NCBI GenBank assembly: GCA_016125095.1
Contig: WGMK01000018.1
Span: 1 to 64,000 of the forward strand
Direction of reading: 5' to 3'
DNA from: Candidatus Hydrogenedens sp.
GTDB taxonomy: Bacteria; Hydrogenedentota; Hydrogenedentia; Hydrogenedentales; JAEUWI01
Length of the DNA stretch: 64,000 nucleotides
The translations under genes and the position numbers were made by a program. Below the pieces are notes generated by a model. It saw nothing but the letters and a program-made list of their open reading frames with translations, was not told where the DNA came from and did no database searches. This document shows, piece after piece, positions 16,675 to 25,406 of this stretch. The stretch's first letter is position 1. Each line of letters starts with the position of its first letter.

Positions 16675-19569
16675 CTACTTCGCGTCGCCCCAGGTGGGCC
16701 CGTGCCCGACCTCGACGAGGTTCTTCAGCGTCGCCTTGGGGAAGACGCGGCGCATGCCGCGCTCCATGCAGTCCCGCAGCGCCGCCGCGACGGCGGGCAC
16801 GTTGGCCTCCGGGCACTCGACGAGGATCTCGTCGTGCACGCAATTGACGACAAGGGCGTCCAGCGGGTCGAAGGCCTTGGGGAGCAGCGCGAGCGCGGCG
16901 AGCATCACCTCGCCCTCGGCCCCCTGGATCGGGGTGTTCATCGCGGCGGTGAAGAATTCGTGCTTCCGCTCGCCCGCGAAGTCGCGCACGCGCCCCATCG
17001 GCGTCACGGAGCACTCCGTCCGTTCGGCCTCGTCCACCTGCGCCAGCTGCCATTCGCGCACGCCGGGGTAGGTGGCGAAGAAGCGCTCGCGCAGCCGCTC
17101 GGCCTGACCCTTGGAGAGGACCACCCCGTAGCTGGCGCGGGCGTAGCGCATCAGGCCGGCCGCACCCATCCCGAACAGCAGCCCGAAGCCAATGGCCTTC
17201 GCCATCGTCCGCTCTTCGCCGGTCACCTCGCTCGGGCGCTTTCCCAGCACGCTCGCCGCCGTGAGGCGATGCACGTCCTTGCCCTGCTCGTAGGCCGCGA
17301 GCAGCCGTGCGTCCCCGCTGAGCAGCGCCGCGATCCGCAGCTGCATCTGGTTGTAGTCCGCGCGCACGAAGACGTATCCCTCCTGCGGCACGAAGAGGCG
17401 GCGGAACTCCGCGTCGCGCGGCAGGCCCTGCACGTTCGGACCGCTGGCGCTCATGCGGCCGGTCTTCGCCCGGGCGATGTGGAAATGCGAGTGCAGGCGG
17501 CCCGTGACAGGGTTCACCTGCCCGGCCAGCGCGCTGCCGAAGCGCGTCAGGAGGTCGTTCCACCGCCGGTACGCCAGGAGCACTGCGACGACGGGGATAT
17601 CTGCGAATGCCGCGAGATCGTCCGCCGTCGTGCTGAGCTGGCCGCCCTTGGTGCGGGGCCACGTGCCCAGCTGCGCCTTCGTCGCCGATGTCTCCAGCAG
17701 TGAGGCCATCTGCTGGGCGGAACGGGGATTGACTTCGTCGCCCGCCAACGCGCGGAGCTCGGCCAGCGCCTTCTTGCGCTTGCGACGCCAGCCGCGCATC
17801 GCCTCGGAGTGGCGGTCGAGGTCCAGCCCGATGCCATTCAATTCCATGAGCGCGACGGACTGCTGCGCGTCGTGCATGAGTTTGCAGAGCTCGTCGCGAT
17901 TCCGGCGGGATATGTCGCGGCGGAGCTCCTCCCAGAGGCGGAGTGTCACCTCCGCGTCGTTTGCCGCGTACTGCAGTTGCCCCTCGTCCAGCGTCTCGGC
18001 GGACCAATCGGAGCGCTGCATGGACTTGTCCACGTGGATGCCGAGCCGCTCCGCCGCCAGGTCCGCGAGACTCCGCAGGCGGTTGCTGACCGCGTTGTCG
18101 CAGAGCATCGTGCAGTAGGGCGGGTGCGGCTCGGGCGTAAGCTCCGCCTGCAGCAGGTGCTTGTAATCGAAGAGGCCGTTGTGCGCGACCCAGCCGTCGG
18201 CGAAGAGGGGAGCCAGCGATTCGAGCGGCACCTTGTAGAGATCGAAGACGTATACCTTGCCGCCGGTCGTCGCCTGGACGAGCCGGGGCCGCGAGCGCCA
18301 CGGGTCCAGGGCGGCCCCCGGATCGTCGGCGTACTCCGGCAGCGGCGCAGTCTCGATATCGATGGCGATGTGCGTGTCATCGCCCGCCGTGAGCTGTTTT
18401 ACCAGGGCCTTCGCCCGTTTCTTTCCGGTCACCAGTTCATAGTTCACGTGTACGTGTTCCTTCTGTGCTTTGGCCGCGCTCTTTTTCCCGCGTTGCCGAT
18501 TGGGCGGTTCGTTGGATTGCTTGCGTGCGGATGCTGGGGAGGCGCGGCCGTTCCGGGCGCGTGCCAGTTCCAGCCCGGCCTCGCACCAGTCGGCGATCGG
18601 CATGCCGTTCAGGAAGGCCTCGCCCGCGTCCTTGCCCAGTTCGCGGGGAACGATGAGCCGGTGCGCGTTGGGGTAGAAGCGCCGCATGCGGCGGAAGGCC
18701 TGCGCCCCCGCGTCGTCGCTGTCTGTGGCGATGAGCGCGATCCGCGCTTTGCGCACCAGGGCCTCGGCCCGTTCGTCCAGGCGGTACGCCGCCGAGCCGA
18801 GGCCGATGAAGGCGAAACCCTCCGGCACCTCCTGGCGGCAGAGGTGGGCGTCGAGCGCGGACTCCACCACCACGGCGGCGTCCATGCGCCCGTCCGGCGG
18901 CAGGACCAGGCTGGCGGCCTCGGAACCCAGCAGCACCCGGTACTTCCCGTGCGACTCGTCGTCGCAGCGGAACAGCAGCTTGCAACACGCACCCGATGCG
19001 TCACGATGCGGAATCACGATACCGGCGGGCGCGCACACGGTGGGCGGCTGACCATCGTTCTCTGTGTACGGGTGCACCCCGAAGTCGCCGGGTTTGTAGT
19101 AGCGGCGCTCCGGCATGGCCCCGAGCCCCGCCGCGCGGATAGTCCCCTCATCGAGCCCGCGCTCCATGAGGTATTCCAGATACTCCTCGCCCTCCTCGCG
19201 GAAGAGCAGTCCGGCGCAGCGTTCCGCCAGTTCCTCCGCGCGTTGCCGCCAGCGTTCTCGGTCCACCCGGCGCGTGCGCTCGTAGTACGCGTCCCGAAAG
19301 ACGCGCGTCCTGCCGACCAGCGACTCGGCCTTCTCCCGGCTCATCGGGGTGAGCAGCCGTAAAAGCTCGGCCAGGGGACCGCGCCAGCCGCACTGGCGGC
19401 ACCACGCATTCCCCTGTGCGGGCCAAACGCAGAGCCGGTCCGACCCGCCGTCGCCCAGGTGCGAGCGGCAGTGCGGGCAGGGCGACTTGTACTCGCCGTC
19501 GTTCGTCGCGCTGCTGTACACGGCGGCGAGGCCGTGCTCGTTGAGCACCTTGATCGGATCATTTGTCAT
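16675..19569 (-). CDS. Primase (zinc finger + TOPRIM) fused to 3'-5' exonuclease and family A DNA polymerase
   Basis: 964 residues from the ATG at 19569, which has GGAGGAG upstream and overlaps the preceding gene by 11 bp. Domains in order: a C4 zinc finger (Cys 31, 34, 57, 60); a TOPRIM domain with E236 and D283-x-D285; a Lys/Arg-rich linker near 340-370; a DnaQ-like exonuclease with D404/E406, N464/D468 and Y534/D538; and a PolA palm with motif A D738-Y-N-Q-M-Q-L-R, motif B (R787...K791, then F-G-L-L-F-G) and motif C H912-D-E. One chain therefore seems able to prime, extend and proofread. Motif A has Q where Klenow has the steric-gate E710, and the Y766 position is F. It is likely the replicase of the element. 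Confidence 0.88.
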   Translation of the reverse strand: MTNDPIKVLNEHGLAAVYSSATNDGEYKSPCPHCRSHLGDGGSDRLCVWPAQGNAWCRQCGWRGPLAELLRLLTPMSREKAESLVGRTRVFRDAYYERTRRVDRERWRQRAEELAERCAGLLFREEGEEYLEYLMERGLDEGTIRAAGLGAMPERRYYKPGDFGVHPYTENDGQPPTVCAPAGIVIPHRDASGACCKLLFRCDDESHGKYRVLLGSEAASLVLPPDGRMDAAVVVESALDAHLCRQEVPEGFAFIGLGSAAYRLDERAEALVRKARIALIATDSDDAGAQAFRRMRRFYPNAHRLIVPRELGKDAGEAFLNGMPIADWCEAGLELARARNGRASPASARKQSNEPPNRQRGKKSAAKAQKEHVHVNYELVTGKKRAKALVKQLTAGDDTHIAIDIETAPLPEYADDPGAALDPWRSRPRLVQATTGGKVYVFDLYKVPLESLAPLFADGWVAHNGLFDYKHLLQAELTPEPHPPYCTMLCDNAVSNRLRSLADLAAERLGIHVDKSMQRSDWSAETLDEGQLQYAANDAEVTLRLWEELRRDISRRNRDELCKLMHDAQQSVALMELNGIGLDLDRHSEAMRGWRRKRKKALAELRALAGDEVNPRSAQQMASLLETSATKAQLGTWPRTKGGQLSTTADDLAAFADIPVVAVLLAYRRWNDLLTRFGSALAGQVNPVTGRLHSHFHIARAKTGRMSASGPNVQGLPRDAEFRRLFVPQEGYVFVRADYNQMQLRIAALLSGDARLLAAYEQGKDVHRLTAASVLGKRPSEVTGEERTMAKAIGFGLLFGMGAAGLMRYARASYGVVLSKGQAERLRERFFATYPGVREWQLAQVDEAERTECSVTPMGRVRDFAGERKHEFFTAAMNTPIQGAEGEVMLAALALLPKAFDPLDALVVNCVHDEILVECPEANVPAVAAALRDCMERGMRRVFPKATLKNLVEVGHGPTWGDAK

Positions 19570-21154
19570 GGCTCGACTCCTCCCTGCGGGCGGCGGTGCG
19601 CACATCCACGCGGTAGCGTTTGGTCTTGTCCACTTTTCCTGCGTCGCGGATGGTGAGACCGTCCTCGCCGAAGGCGCGCCCGGCGATGCGCGTCAGCAGC
19701 CGCCCCATGCGCTTGTTGAGGTCGCCGCCGTGCGGCGCGAACAGCACCGTAGGACGCTCGTCCGGGTCGAGGGCGCTGGCGAGGTCGCGCGCCGTGAATG
19801 CGTCGCCGCCGAATCGATCGTGGGCGCGGGAGAGCATCAGCTCGTACTCCTCGGCGTCGTGGTCGCGGGCGCGCAGCTCGGCGCGGCTCTCCAGCAGCCC
19901 GGTGGCGTCGGCGGTGTGCAGCAGCCCGGAGCAGAAGGAGACCCACGCCTCGAAGGAGCCGAGCGTCGGCACGGCCTCCGGCAGCGGCCTGCCGTCGCGC
20001 AGCCACTTGGCCGCCAGTGTGTAGACCGCCCGCAGGATCTTCCGCCTGTGTTCCCGCACGTAGGCGAGGAGGTTCGCGTGCCGGAAGTCGGTGCGCTCCT
20101 CGGGGCTCGGGTGGTCGCTCGCGAGGCGGATAAGCGCGCATCGCCGCCGGATGTCCCCGCCGACCTGCACATTATTTCCCGTCACGATGAGGACGACGTG
20201 GTTGGGGTAGGTCGCGTAGGTGCTCTCGCCCAGCCGCCGGTCGCCGTAGAACTCGGAGGTGAGGAAAGCCGCCAGCTCCGGGGCCCAGATGCGCCGCTCC
20301 GCATTGTCGAGCACGTGCATGAGCGCGCCCGAGGAGACGAGCGCGAAGAGCCGCTTGCGCAGCTCGTCGGGGGCCACGTCCGCCGGGCTGAACTCCCCCT
20401 CGTGCCCGTAGGCGATGAGGGACAGGACCTTGCAGAGCAGACCCTTGCCCGTGCCCGGCACGTTGGCGTCGACGATGAAGAGCGGCGTGACGCCCTCGAC
20501 CCGCTCGCGCAGGACCATCGTGAAGAGCAACGCCACGAGGTCCGCCACGCTATCTTCGTGCACGGGGAAGTCGTGGAAGGGATCGAGAATGGTGTCCCTC
20601 GCCCGCAGCAGCACCTTCCGGTTGATGACGGCCGGCAACGTCATCCCCTCCAACTCGGGCGGGAGGTCCAGATAAGTTCCGTGTTCCGGGTGGAGGCCGG
20701 AGGCCGCGATGAGCTCGCCGTCCGCAGTGAGCAGCGGGTTGGACTTCACCCAGTGTACGCGCGGGATGCCGTCCGGAAACTCGGGCAGGCTGAGGATGTC
20801 GTCGGCGAGCTTGCGCGAGGGGTCGGTGGCCATCCACTCGCCATCCTTCCCGCGCCGTTGGAAGCCGACGCGGCGTCCCACGTAGCCGAGCAGCGACTCG
20901 CAGGTATGTTCCTCCAGCGCGGCGCGGCCGGAGCGGTGGACGATGCGGAAGGGCCGGCCGCCGTAGAGCACGAAGCCGTGGTCAGGCTCGGCCGCAAGCA
21001 CATCGAGCACCTGCCCGGTCTGCTCCGGCACGGTCTGGTGGATGCTCACAGCGTCCGGACGGCGGATGGACGCGGGATGCTTCCCGGCGGGCCGCGACGC
21101 TTCCTCGGCGCGCGTCTCCTGTGCCATCTTCTCTTTCAGTTCCTGTTTCCTCAT
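19559..21154 (-). CDS. SF3/AAA-type replicative ATPase (helicase-like)
   Basis: 531 residues from the ATG at 21154, which follows GGGAGGGG. The frame extends upstream to 21505, but that part is low-complexity leader. Residues 1-220 lack known motifs. An ATPase core follows, with Walker A NVPGTGKGLL (231-240), an acidic V-L-D-N-A-E (281-286), a sensor T-G-N-N (325-328) and an arginine cluster (336-338) suited to an arginine finger. This order is that of phage and plasmid SF3 or D5-like helicases and related DUF5906/DUF927-type proteins. It is translationally coupled to the primase-polymerase by an 11-bp overlap, which supports a shared replication role. Confidence 0.75.
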   Translation of the reverse strand: MRKQELKEKMAQETRAEEASRPAGKHPASIRRPDAVSIHQTVPEQTGQVLDVLAAEPDHGFVLYGGRPFRIVHRSGRAALEEHTCESLLGYVGRRVGFQRRGKDGEWMATDPSRKLADDILSLPEFPDGIPRVHWVKSNPLLTADGELIAASGLHPEHGTYLDLPPELEGMTLPAVINRKVLLRARDTILDPFHDFPVHEDSVADLVALLFTMVLRERVEGVTPLFIVDANVPGTGKGLLCKVLSLIAYGHEGEFSPADVAPDELRKRLFALVSSGALMHVLDNAERRIWAPELAAFLTSEFYGDRRLGESTYATYPNHVVLIVTGNNVQVGGDIRRRCALIRLASDHPSPEERTDFRHANLLAYVREHRRKILRAVYTLAAKWLRDGRPLPEAVPTLGSFEAWVSFCSGLLHTADATGLLESRAELRARDHDAEEYELMLSRAHDRFGGDAFTARDLASALDPDERPTVLFAPHGGDLNKRMGRLLTRIAGRAFGEDGLTIRDAGKVDKTKRYRVDVRTAARREESSHDK

Positions 21155-21456
21155 ACCCGTCCCCTCCCGCACCCGAAGGGCTTTGGGGCTTTGAGGGGTT
21201 TCCGGTTTGGTCCTCGATCCATGTGCGTTGCGTCTCCGTGTTGCGAACTCGGGGATGAACCGCGAGTACTGGTTTTCTCGCAGCATGGAGGGGCATCGTT
21301 CCGAAGTGCGGAAAGGTCCGGAGTTTTTCTTGCGGCAGGGAGAGCGACAGAGCGAGGGGAGATTGAGACAGGAAAGAAACCCGGATAAAACCCGGTGGAA
21401 ACCCCGTCGAAGAAGTGAAGGCCAGCCTGCCGGAAGGGTTCCTGGAAGGGGTTGCT

Positions 21457-21568
21457 GGGTTTTAGGGGTTTCTTTTTGCTCCCCGCGCGAGAGCGATCCT
21501 GTCATCGTCCCGTCGGATCGAGATCACACTTTATATACGGGGGACTAAACCTGAAACCCCTAAAACCC
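21457..21568. repeat. Inverted GGGTTTTAGGGGTTTC repeat in replication-gene leader
   Basis: A perfect 16-bp inverted repeat: GGGTTTTAGGGGTTTC at 21457-21472 and its reverse complement at 21553-21568, 80 bp apart. A further G-rich copy sits at 21185-21203, closer to the start at 21154. The stretch 21155-21718 otherwise has no supportable gene. It is the leader of the minus-strand replication operon and the upstream region of the plus-strand WYL gene. A related pair occurs at 31506-31616. Possible roles are a replication origin, a regulator site or an RNA leader structure. Confidence 0.7.
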
Positions 21569-21673
21569 CCAAACCCCGGTGGCGATGATTTTGGCGGGGT
21601 AGGCCTAGGCCCCTGCCGATGGATTATGGAAGTCACAGAGCGTTCTGTCCGAACGGTCGTATTGTGTAGGATG

Positions 21674-21696
21674 GTCGTTCCGCGCGACGGAACGAC
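21674..21696. promoter_or_regulatory. Palindrome upstream of WYL regulator (possible operator)
   Basis: GTCGTTCC (21674-21681) and GGAACGAC (21689-21696) form a perfect 8-bp inverted repeat with a 7-base spacer, 22 bases before the WYL gene start and its GAAGGAG ribosome-binding site. Position and symmetry suit a dimeric regulator, perhaps autoregulation by WYL. This is inference only. Confidence 0.4.
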
Positions 21697-21718
21697 AAAG
21701 AGTGAAGGAGTGCATCGC

Positions 21719-22726
21719 ATGCCGAAGAAGAGGAACCCCTACGCCTCGGCGGGGCAGAAGGTCGTCGGGCTCTACAGCCTGCTGCTGTTCACCGGGCGGG
21801 CCTACTCGCTCGGACAGCTCGCGGGTATGTTCCAGTGCTCGAAGCAGACGGTGCTGCGGATGGTCGAGGAGATCGAACTCACGCACCGGCTGCGGCTGGA
21901 GACCTGGGTCGAGGGGCGCGAGCGGATGTACCGCGCGGCGACACCGCGCCAGCGCCCGAACGTCTCGCTCTCTATCGACGAGATCCAGCAGCTGCTCCTG
22001 TGCCGCGACATTGTGTGGCACTGGCTGCCTGCGCGCCTGCGCGAGGACATCGAGGGGACCATCGCGAAGACCGCCGTGCTGCTGCCGGAGTACGACGGCC
22101 GCGAGGCCGCCCTCACCTCGCTCGCCGGAGCGAGGCCTAAGGGCGTCGTGGACTACGCGAAGGCGCAGGACCAGGTGGACGCGATCATGCGCGCGCTCCG
22201 CGACCGGCGCATCTGCGAAGTGTCCTACCACTCGCCCGACCGGCCGAAGCCGAGGGTGCTCACCGTCGCGCCGTACCAGCTGCTCGCCTACCGCGAGGGC
22301 CTCTATGTCCGCTGCCGCCTGGAGAAGGCGCTCGACAAGCCGGAAGACTTCTACGATCCGACGCTCGCGCTGCACCGCATGAAGAAAGTGACGATGACCG
22401 AGCGGAAGTTCCGCGCCATCCCGGCCAAACCCGAGGACGCCAGCGGCAACGGCTTCGGCCTCTCCCGCGGCGAGCCCTTCCGCGTCGTCGTCGACGTGAT
22501 CCCCAAGGCCGCCATGTACGTCCGCGAACGCATCTGGAGCCCCGACCAGAAGATCACAAACAAGAAGGACGGCGGCCTACGGCTGGAATTCTCCGCCAAC
22601 AGCCGCGTCGAGGTACTCAACTGGATTCTCAGCTTCGGCGGCGAGGCGACGCTGGTGGAACCGGAGGATATCCGGGACGAGATTGTCCGGCGGGTGGAGG
22701 TGATTCGGAGTTCACATCGGCCATGA
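21719..22726 (+). CDS. WYL-domain transcriptional regulator
   Basis: 335 residues from the ATG at 21719, preceded by GAAGGAG at good spacing. A longer frame begins at 21452 but lies in the repeat-rich leader. An N-terminal helix-turn-helix (about residues 12-60, with a C-S-K-Q-T-V-L-R recognition helix) is followed by a WYL domain (about 145-215, including I-C-E-V-S-Y and the P-Y-Q-L-L-A-Y-R-E-G-L-Y-V segment) and a C-terminal WCX-like part. WYL proteins sense ligands or nucleic acids and often control defence or phage genes. This one diverges from the replication operon and converges with the HNH/membrane gene. A palindrome just upstream suggests autoregulation. Confidence 0.88.
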   Translation: MPKKRNPYASAGQKVVGLYSLLLFTGRAYSLGQLAGMFQCSKQTVLRMVEEIELTHRLRLETWVEGRERMYRAATPRQRPNVSLSIDEIQQLLLCRDIVWHWLPARLREDIEGTIAKTAVLLPEYDGREAALTSLAGARPKGVVDYAKAQDQVDAIMRALRDRRICEVSYHSPDRPKPRVLTVAPYQLLAYREGLYVRCRLEKALDKPEDFYDPTLALHRMKKVTMTERKFRAIPAKPEDASGNGFGLSRGEPFRVVVDVIPKAAMYVRERIWSPDQKITNKKDGGLRLEFSANSRVEVLNWILSFGGEATLVEPEDIRDEIVRRVEVIRSSHRP

Positions 22727-22729
22727 AGA

Positions 22730-24337
22730 TTAAGCAGTCGATGGAGGAATATCCGGCAAGTCAAACACCCGCATGTATTCTTCGGCCTCTGCCAAGTGGT
22801 CGGCCGCCAGCTGACTGAGGTCAGCCATAACGAGCGCGTGCCTACGGCTCTCCACGACACCAAAGAAATCGATTCTATCGAGTAGGTAGACCAATATCGC
22901 GGACCCAATACCGGTCAGAATACCAACGACGACCACGGCGATCATATCCGCGAATGGTGCAATAAATGGAGCCACAGCTAGAAGTGACTTGGACACAAAC
23001 TCTTCGATGCCAAGCCCGGCAGCGACGGCAAGTCCGGCGGCGAATATCTTGCTCGCCTCGTGCGCAGCTTCGCGTCGTGTCATCCCCTTTGGAGGAAACA
23101 GTAACAACTTGAACGCTCGTAGCAGCGAGAGCGTTCCCTCGCGGATGATCCGGACTACCCGCCTAAACGTAGTAAGGAACGTGTTAATCACGAAGGTCAC
23201 AAGGTTTGACACGAATCCGCTGATGCTTCCTTCCACGAAGGCCTTGAAGGCTACATCCCATCTTCTCACAAGGCGGGATCCGATGCGTTGGAATCGTTCT
23301 CTTAGATCCTGGAGTACGCCTCCGCCGAGCGAGCCCCCTCTCCACTGCTTGAAGAAGTCTCTTGCCTCTGCAATCAATCCACTCGCCAGTTCGTGTAGCA
23401 ACAGACCGATGGCCTGCTGGACCCCCATACTTGTGGCTTCAGAAGCGCCTGTACTCACAATTTCCTTTCCATAGAAGGTTGCCTTCTCACCAACAGTAGG
23501 CTTATGCTTTTGAGCCGTCTGACTCCCACGCTCGGCAGCAGCTCTTGTACGCCGTCCATCCATATCGAAGCGGTTCTTGTTACTGGCAGTCTTCTTTTGG
23601 ACAGTCTTGGCCTCAAAGCCTGCCAGCTCTTGGTCGAGCTTCGATCTGTTAATTTCACGCTTCGTTACAGCAAAGTTTTCGCGATCTGACGCAAAGTCTG
23701 CTTTGCGTTGATCATTAAGCATGAAGCCACCGTTTAGGTGAAATGTCTTCAACGGATATACATGGTCCGTTTCAACTCTATCTTCTATTTCATCCAAGAA
23801 CTTCCCCGTATACGTATCCTGTATCTTTCCGTGCACATTGATTCGCGATTTCTTATAGTCGTCCATGCACTTGGATGTCTTGTATTTTACGTAAACATCA
23901 CGAGCTTCATCATCATACTTGTGCGTCTTATTGGCAGGCTTGAGCCCCTGTTTCATATTGTGGATCGTCGTTACGTTTCCACCGTCGTGATCCTGAAACA
24001 GAATCTTCGCAAGACCAAACGGCTTAATGAGCGCATCGAGCACTTGTTGCTTCGCCCCCTCCATAAGGTCGTCGAACTCGCGCGCACTCACCCTGCCACG
24101 CAGCTCATCGAGACAGGCAGCAACCTCTGCATCTGACACGGACAGTTCTAGATCGAACGCGTAGTGTGATTCTTGTGCCGCCGCTAATTGAGCGACGCGG
24201 TCGCTGTCAGACTCTGAATCAAGAATGTTCACCACACCGTTGGGCGGTGTAGGCACATCCGGAGCCTTTGCCTCGTCTCGAATTCGATTTAGCCTATTCT
24301 TTCGAGCTCGAAACCGCTTCGCCGCATCGTCGTCCAT
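22730..24337 (-). CDS. HNH-like nuclease with C-terminal membrane domain
   Basis: 535 residues; AGGAGAG lies just before the ATG at 24337. The central part has an HNH-like pattern (D191-H192 in T-D-H-V-Y-P-L, then N221 and N230-R-S-K), suggesting a metal-dependent nuclease. From about residue 360 the chain is hydrophobic with amphipathic breaks. The last two segments (about 445-465 and 475-505) look like true membrane helices, so the nuclease may be tethered to the membrane. The TerB-like gene 68 bp upstream is on the same strand, so they form a two-gene cassette. The local sequence looks less GC-rich than the replication genes, suggesting separate acquisition. I do not recognise a named family. 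Confidence 0.65.
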   Translation of the reverse strand: MDDDAAKRFRARKNRLNRIRDEAKAPDVPTPPNGVVNILDSESDSDRVAQLAAAQESHYAFDLELSVSDAEVAACLDELRGRVSAREFDDLMEGAKQQVLDALIKPFGLAKILFQDHDGGNVTTIHNMKQGLKPANKTHKYDDEARDVYVKYKTSKCMDDYKKSRINVHGKIQDTYTGKFLDEIEDRVETDHVYPLKTFHLNGGFMLNDQRKADFASDRENFAVTKREINRSKLDQELAGFEAKTVQKKTASNKNRFDMDGRRTRAAAERGSQTAQKHKPTVGEKATFYGKEIVSTGASEATSMGVQQAIGLLLHELASGLIAEARDFFKQWRGGSLGGGVLQDLRERFQRIGSRLVRRWDVAFKAFVEGSISGFVSNLVTFVINTFLTTFRRVVRIIREGTLSLLRAFKLLLFPPKGMTRREAAHEASKIFAAGLAVAAGLGIEEFVSKSLLAVAPFIAPFADMIAVVVVGILTGIGSAILVYLLDRIDFFGVVESRRHALVMADLSQLAADHLAEAEEYMRVFDLPDIPPSTA

Positions 24338-24405
24338 TACTCTCTCCTCAATACGCCCATTCGTCTAGACTCACTACGAAATCATCGCTCCTCGCCCAAA
24401 CAGCT

Positions 24406-25164
24406 TTAGTTCTGATAGGCACTCCAGGTCGCCAAGAATGCAACTTCTCGGTCGTGCACCACCCCATCCGATTCCGCAATAAGACGAAGCATATCCCCAA
24501 TAAGGGGCCAGTGCTGTCTATCGACTTTTTCAACAAAAAGCATCGCCGTATTGAAGGTCGGCGGGGACTCAAACAGGTCGATCAGCACCAACTTCAAACG
24601 CTCGGGAAGCGCGACAGACGAAATCCCGGAAACAAACTCCTGAATATCTTGCCTCTCTTCGTGATGAATCTCGCCATCACAGTTCGCCAAGGCAACCGCC
24701 ATCGCATAAATGCCAATCAGGAAATCCTCGTAAGCGCGATGTTCGCTAAAGCGCTCGGACACGACCTTCATGCTTTCGGCGAAACGAGCCTCTTGAGCAG
24801 TCAGTCTTGCTTGAAGTTCCTCGTTGTCCTCGGAAAGGTCACTCTCATGATCGGCGTCGATTCGGGACTTGGTCGCGCCGATGGCTGCACCTATTCCGCC
24901 TCCCAGAAGCGCCCCTCCGACTGTCAAAACACCAACTGGAGCAAGGACTGGTGCGGCTACTGCTGCGACTACACCACCGAACGCGTAACCGAGGACGGTA
25001 CCGAATCGAAATCTCCGCCCGGTACTGCGTGGTTCATCGTATGAGCACTCCTCGTCTATTTCTACTTCTACTTCCGCTACCTCGATCTCTTCTGATCTCT
25101 CCCTCAAATGATCGGCAATCGTCATGCGCCGCGCTGTCGCGGCTTTCTTCTTTGCTGCTGCCAT
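24406..25164 (-). CDS. TerB-like protein with glycine-rich membrane hairpin
   Basis: 252 residues from the ATG at 25164; upstream in-frame codons run into the G-rich leader. It has a charged N-terminus, a Gly/Ala/Val-rich hydrophobic stretch (about 57-98) long enough for a membrane hairpin, a coiled-coil-like segment (105-140), and a C-terminal TerB-like domain. That domain has the two acidic signatures of the family: A-N-C-D-G-E-I-H-H-E-E and, near the end, E-S-D-G-V-V-H-D-R-E. TerB domains bind metals and link stress or phage-response proteins to membranes. It is the first gene of a cassette with the HNH/membrane protein. Regulation may involve the GGGGTTT motifs in its leader (25262-25313). 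Confidence 0.7.
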   Translation of the reverse strand: MAAAKKKAATARRMTIADHLRERSEEIEVAEVEVEIDEECSYDEPRSTGRRFRFGTVLGYAFGGVVAAVAAPVLAPVGVLTVGGALLGGGIGAAIGATKSRIDADHESDLSEDNEELQARLTAQEARFAESMKVVSERFSEHRAYEDFLIGIYAMAVALANCDGEIHHEERQDIQEFVSGISSVALPERLKLVLIDLFESPPTFNTAMLFVEKVDRQHWPLIGDMLRLIAESDGVVHDREVAFLATWSAYQN

Positions 25165-25261
25165 GAATGCGTAACTCCCCGTATTGTCCGTAGTTTTCGA
25201 CACAAGAGCCGTCAACGATTCTGGCTCCAGAGCGCAACAAAGGTTTCTACACGACTGGACA

Positions 25262-25313
25262 GGGGTTTTCAATTCCGAAAAGGGGTTTCCAGGTTTTCTG
25301 GATTCGGGGTTTC
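25262..25313. repeat. Cluster of GGGGTTT motifs in TerB-gene leader
   Basis: Three GGGGTTT(T)C/CC motifs (starting near 25262, 25282 and 25306) lie about 100-150 bases upstream of the minus-strand TerB-like gene. They match the motif repeated in the leaders at 21.2-21.6 kb and 31.5-31.6 kb, so three minus-strand operons of the island share it. Confidence 0.6.
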
Positions 25314-25337
25314 TGGCGCGAAGCCACCACAATCTCG

Positions 25338-25390
25338 GCAAAAAATAGTCTCATACGGCGGGCTCCCCGGTTCAGGGAGCCCGCCGTATG
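25338..25390 (-). terminator. Rho-independent terminator of the ankyrin gene
   Basis: A perfect 16-bp stem (CATACGGCGGGCTCCC, 25352-25367, with its complement at 25375-25390) around a 7-base loop. On the minus strand it is followed by a T-run (25345-25340), directly after the stop of the ankyrin-repeat gene. A textbook intrinsic terminator. Confidence 0.9.
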
Positions 25391-25406
25391 TCTTATTTTC
25401 CAAGCA

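Noticed and set aside
16634..18301. Long minus-strand frame overlapping the primase-polymerase gene
   Set aside because: Arg/Gly/Ala-rich shadow in another frame of the polymerase gene, which has all its motifs in the chosen frame.
19349..21388. Plus-strand frame of 679 codons opposite the SF3-like ATPase gene
   Set aside because: Antisense shadow; composition and lack of motifs contrast with the intact ATPase on the other strand.
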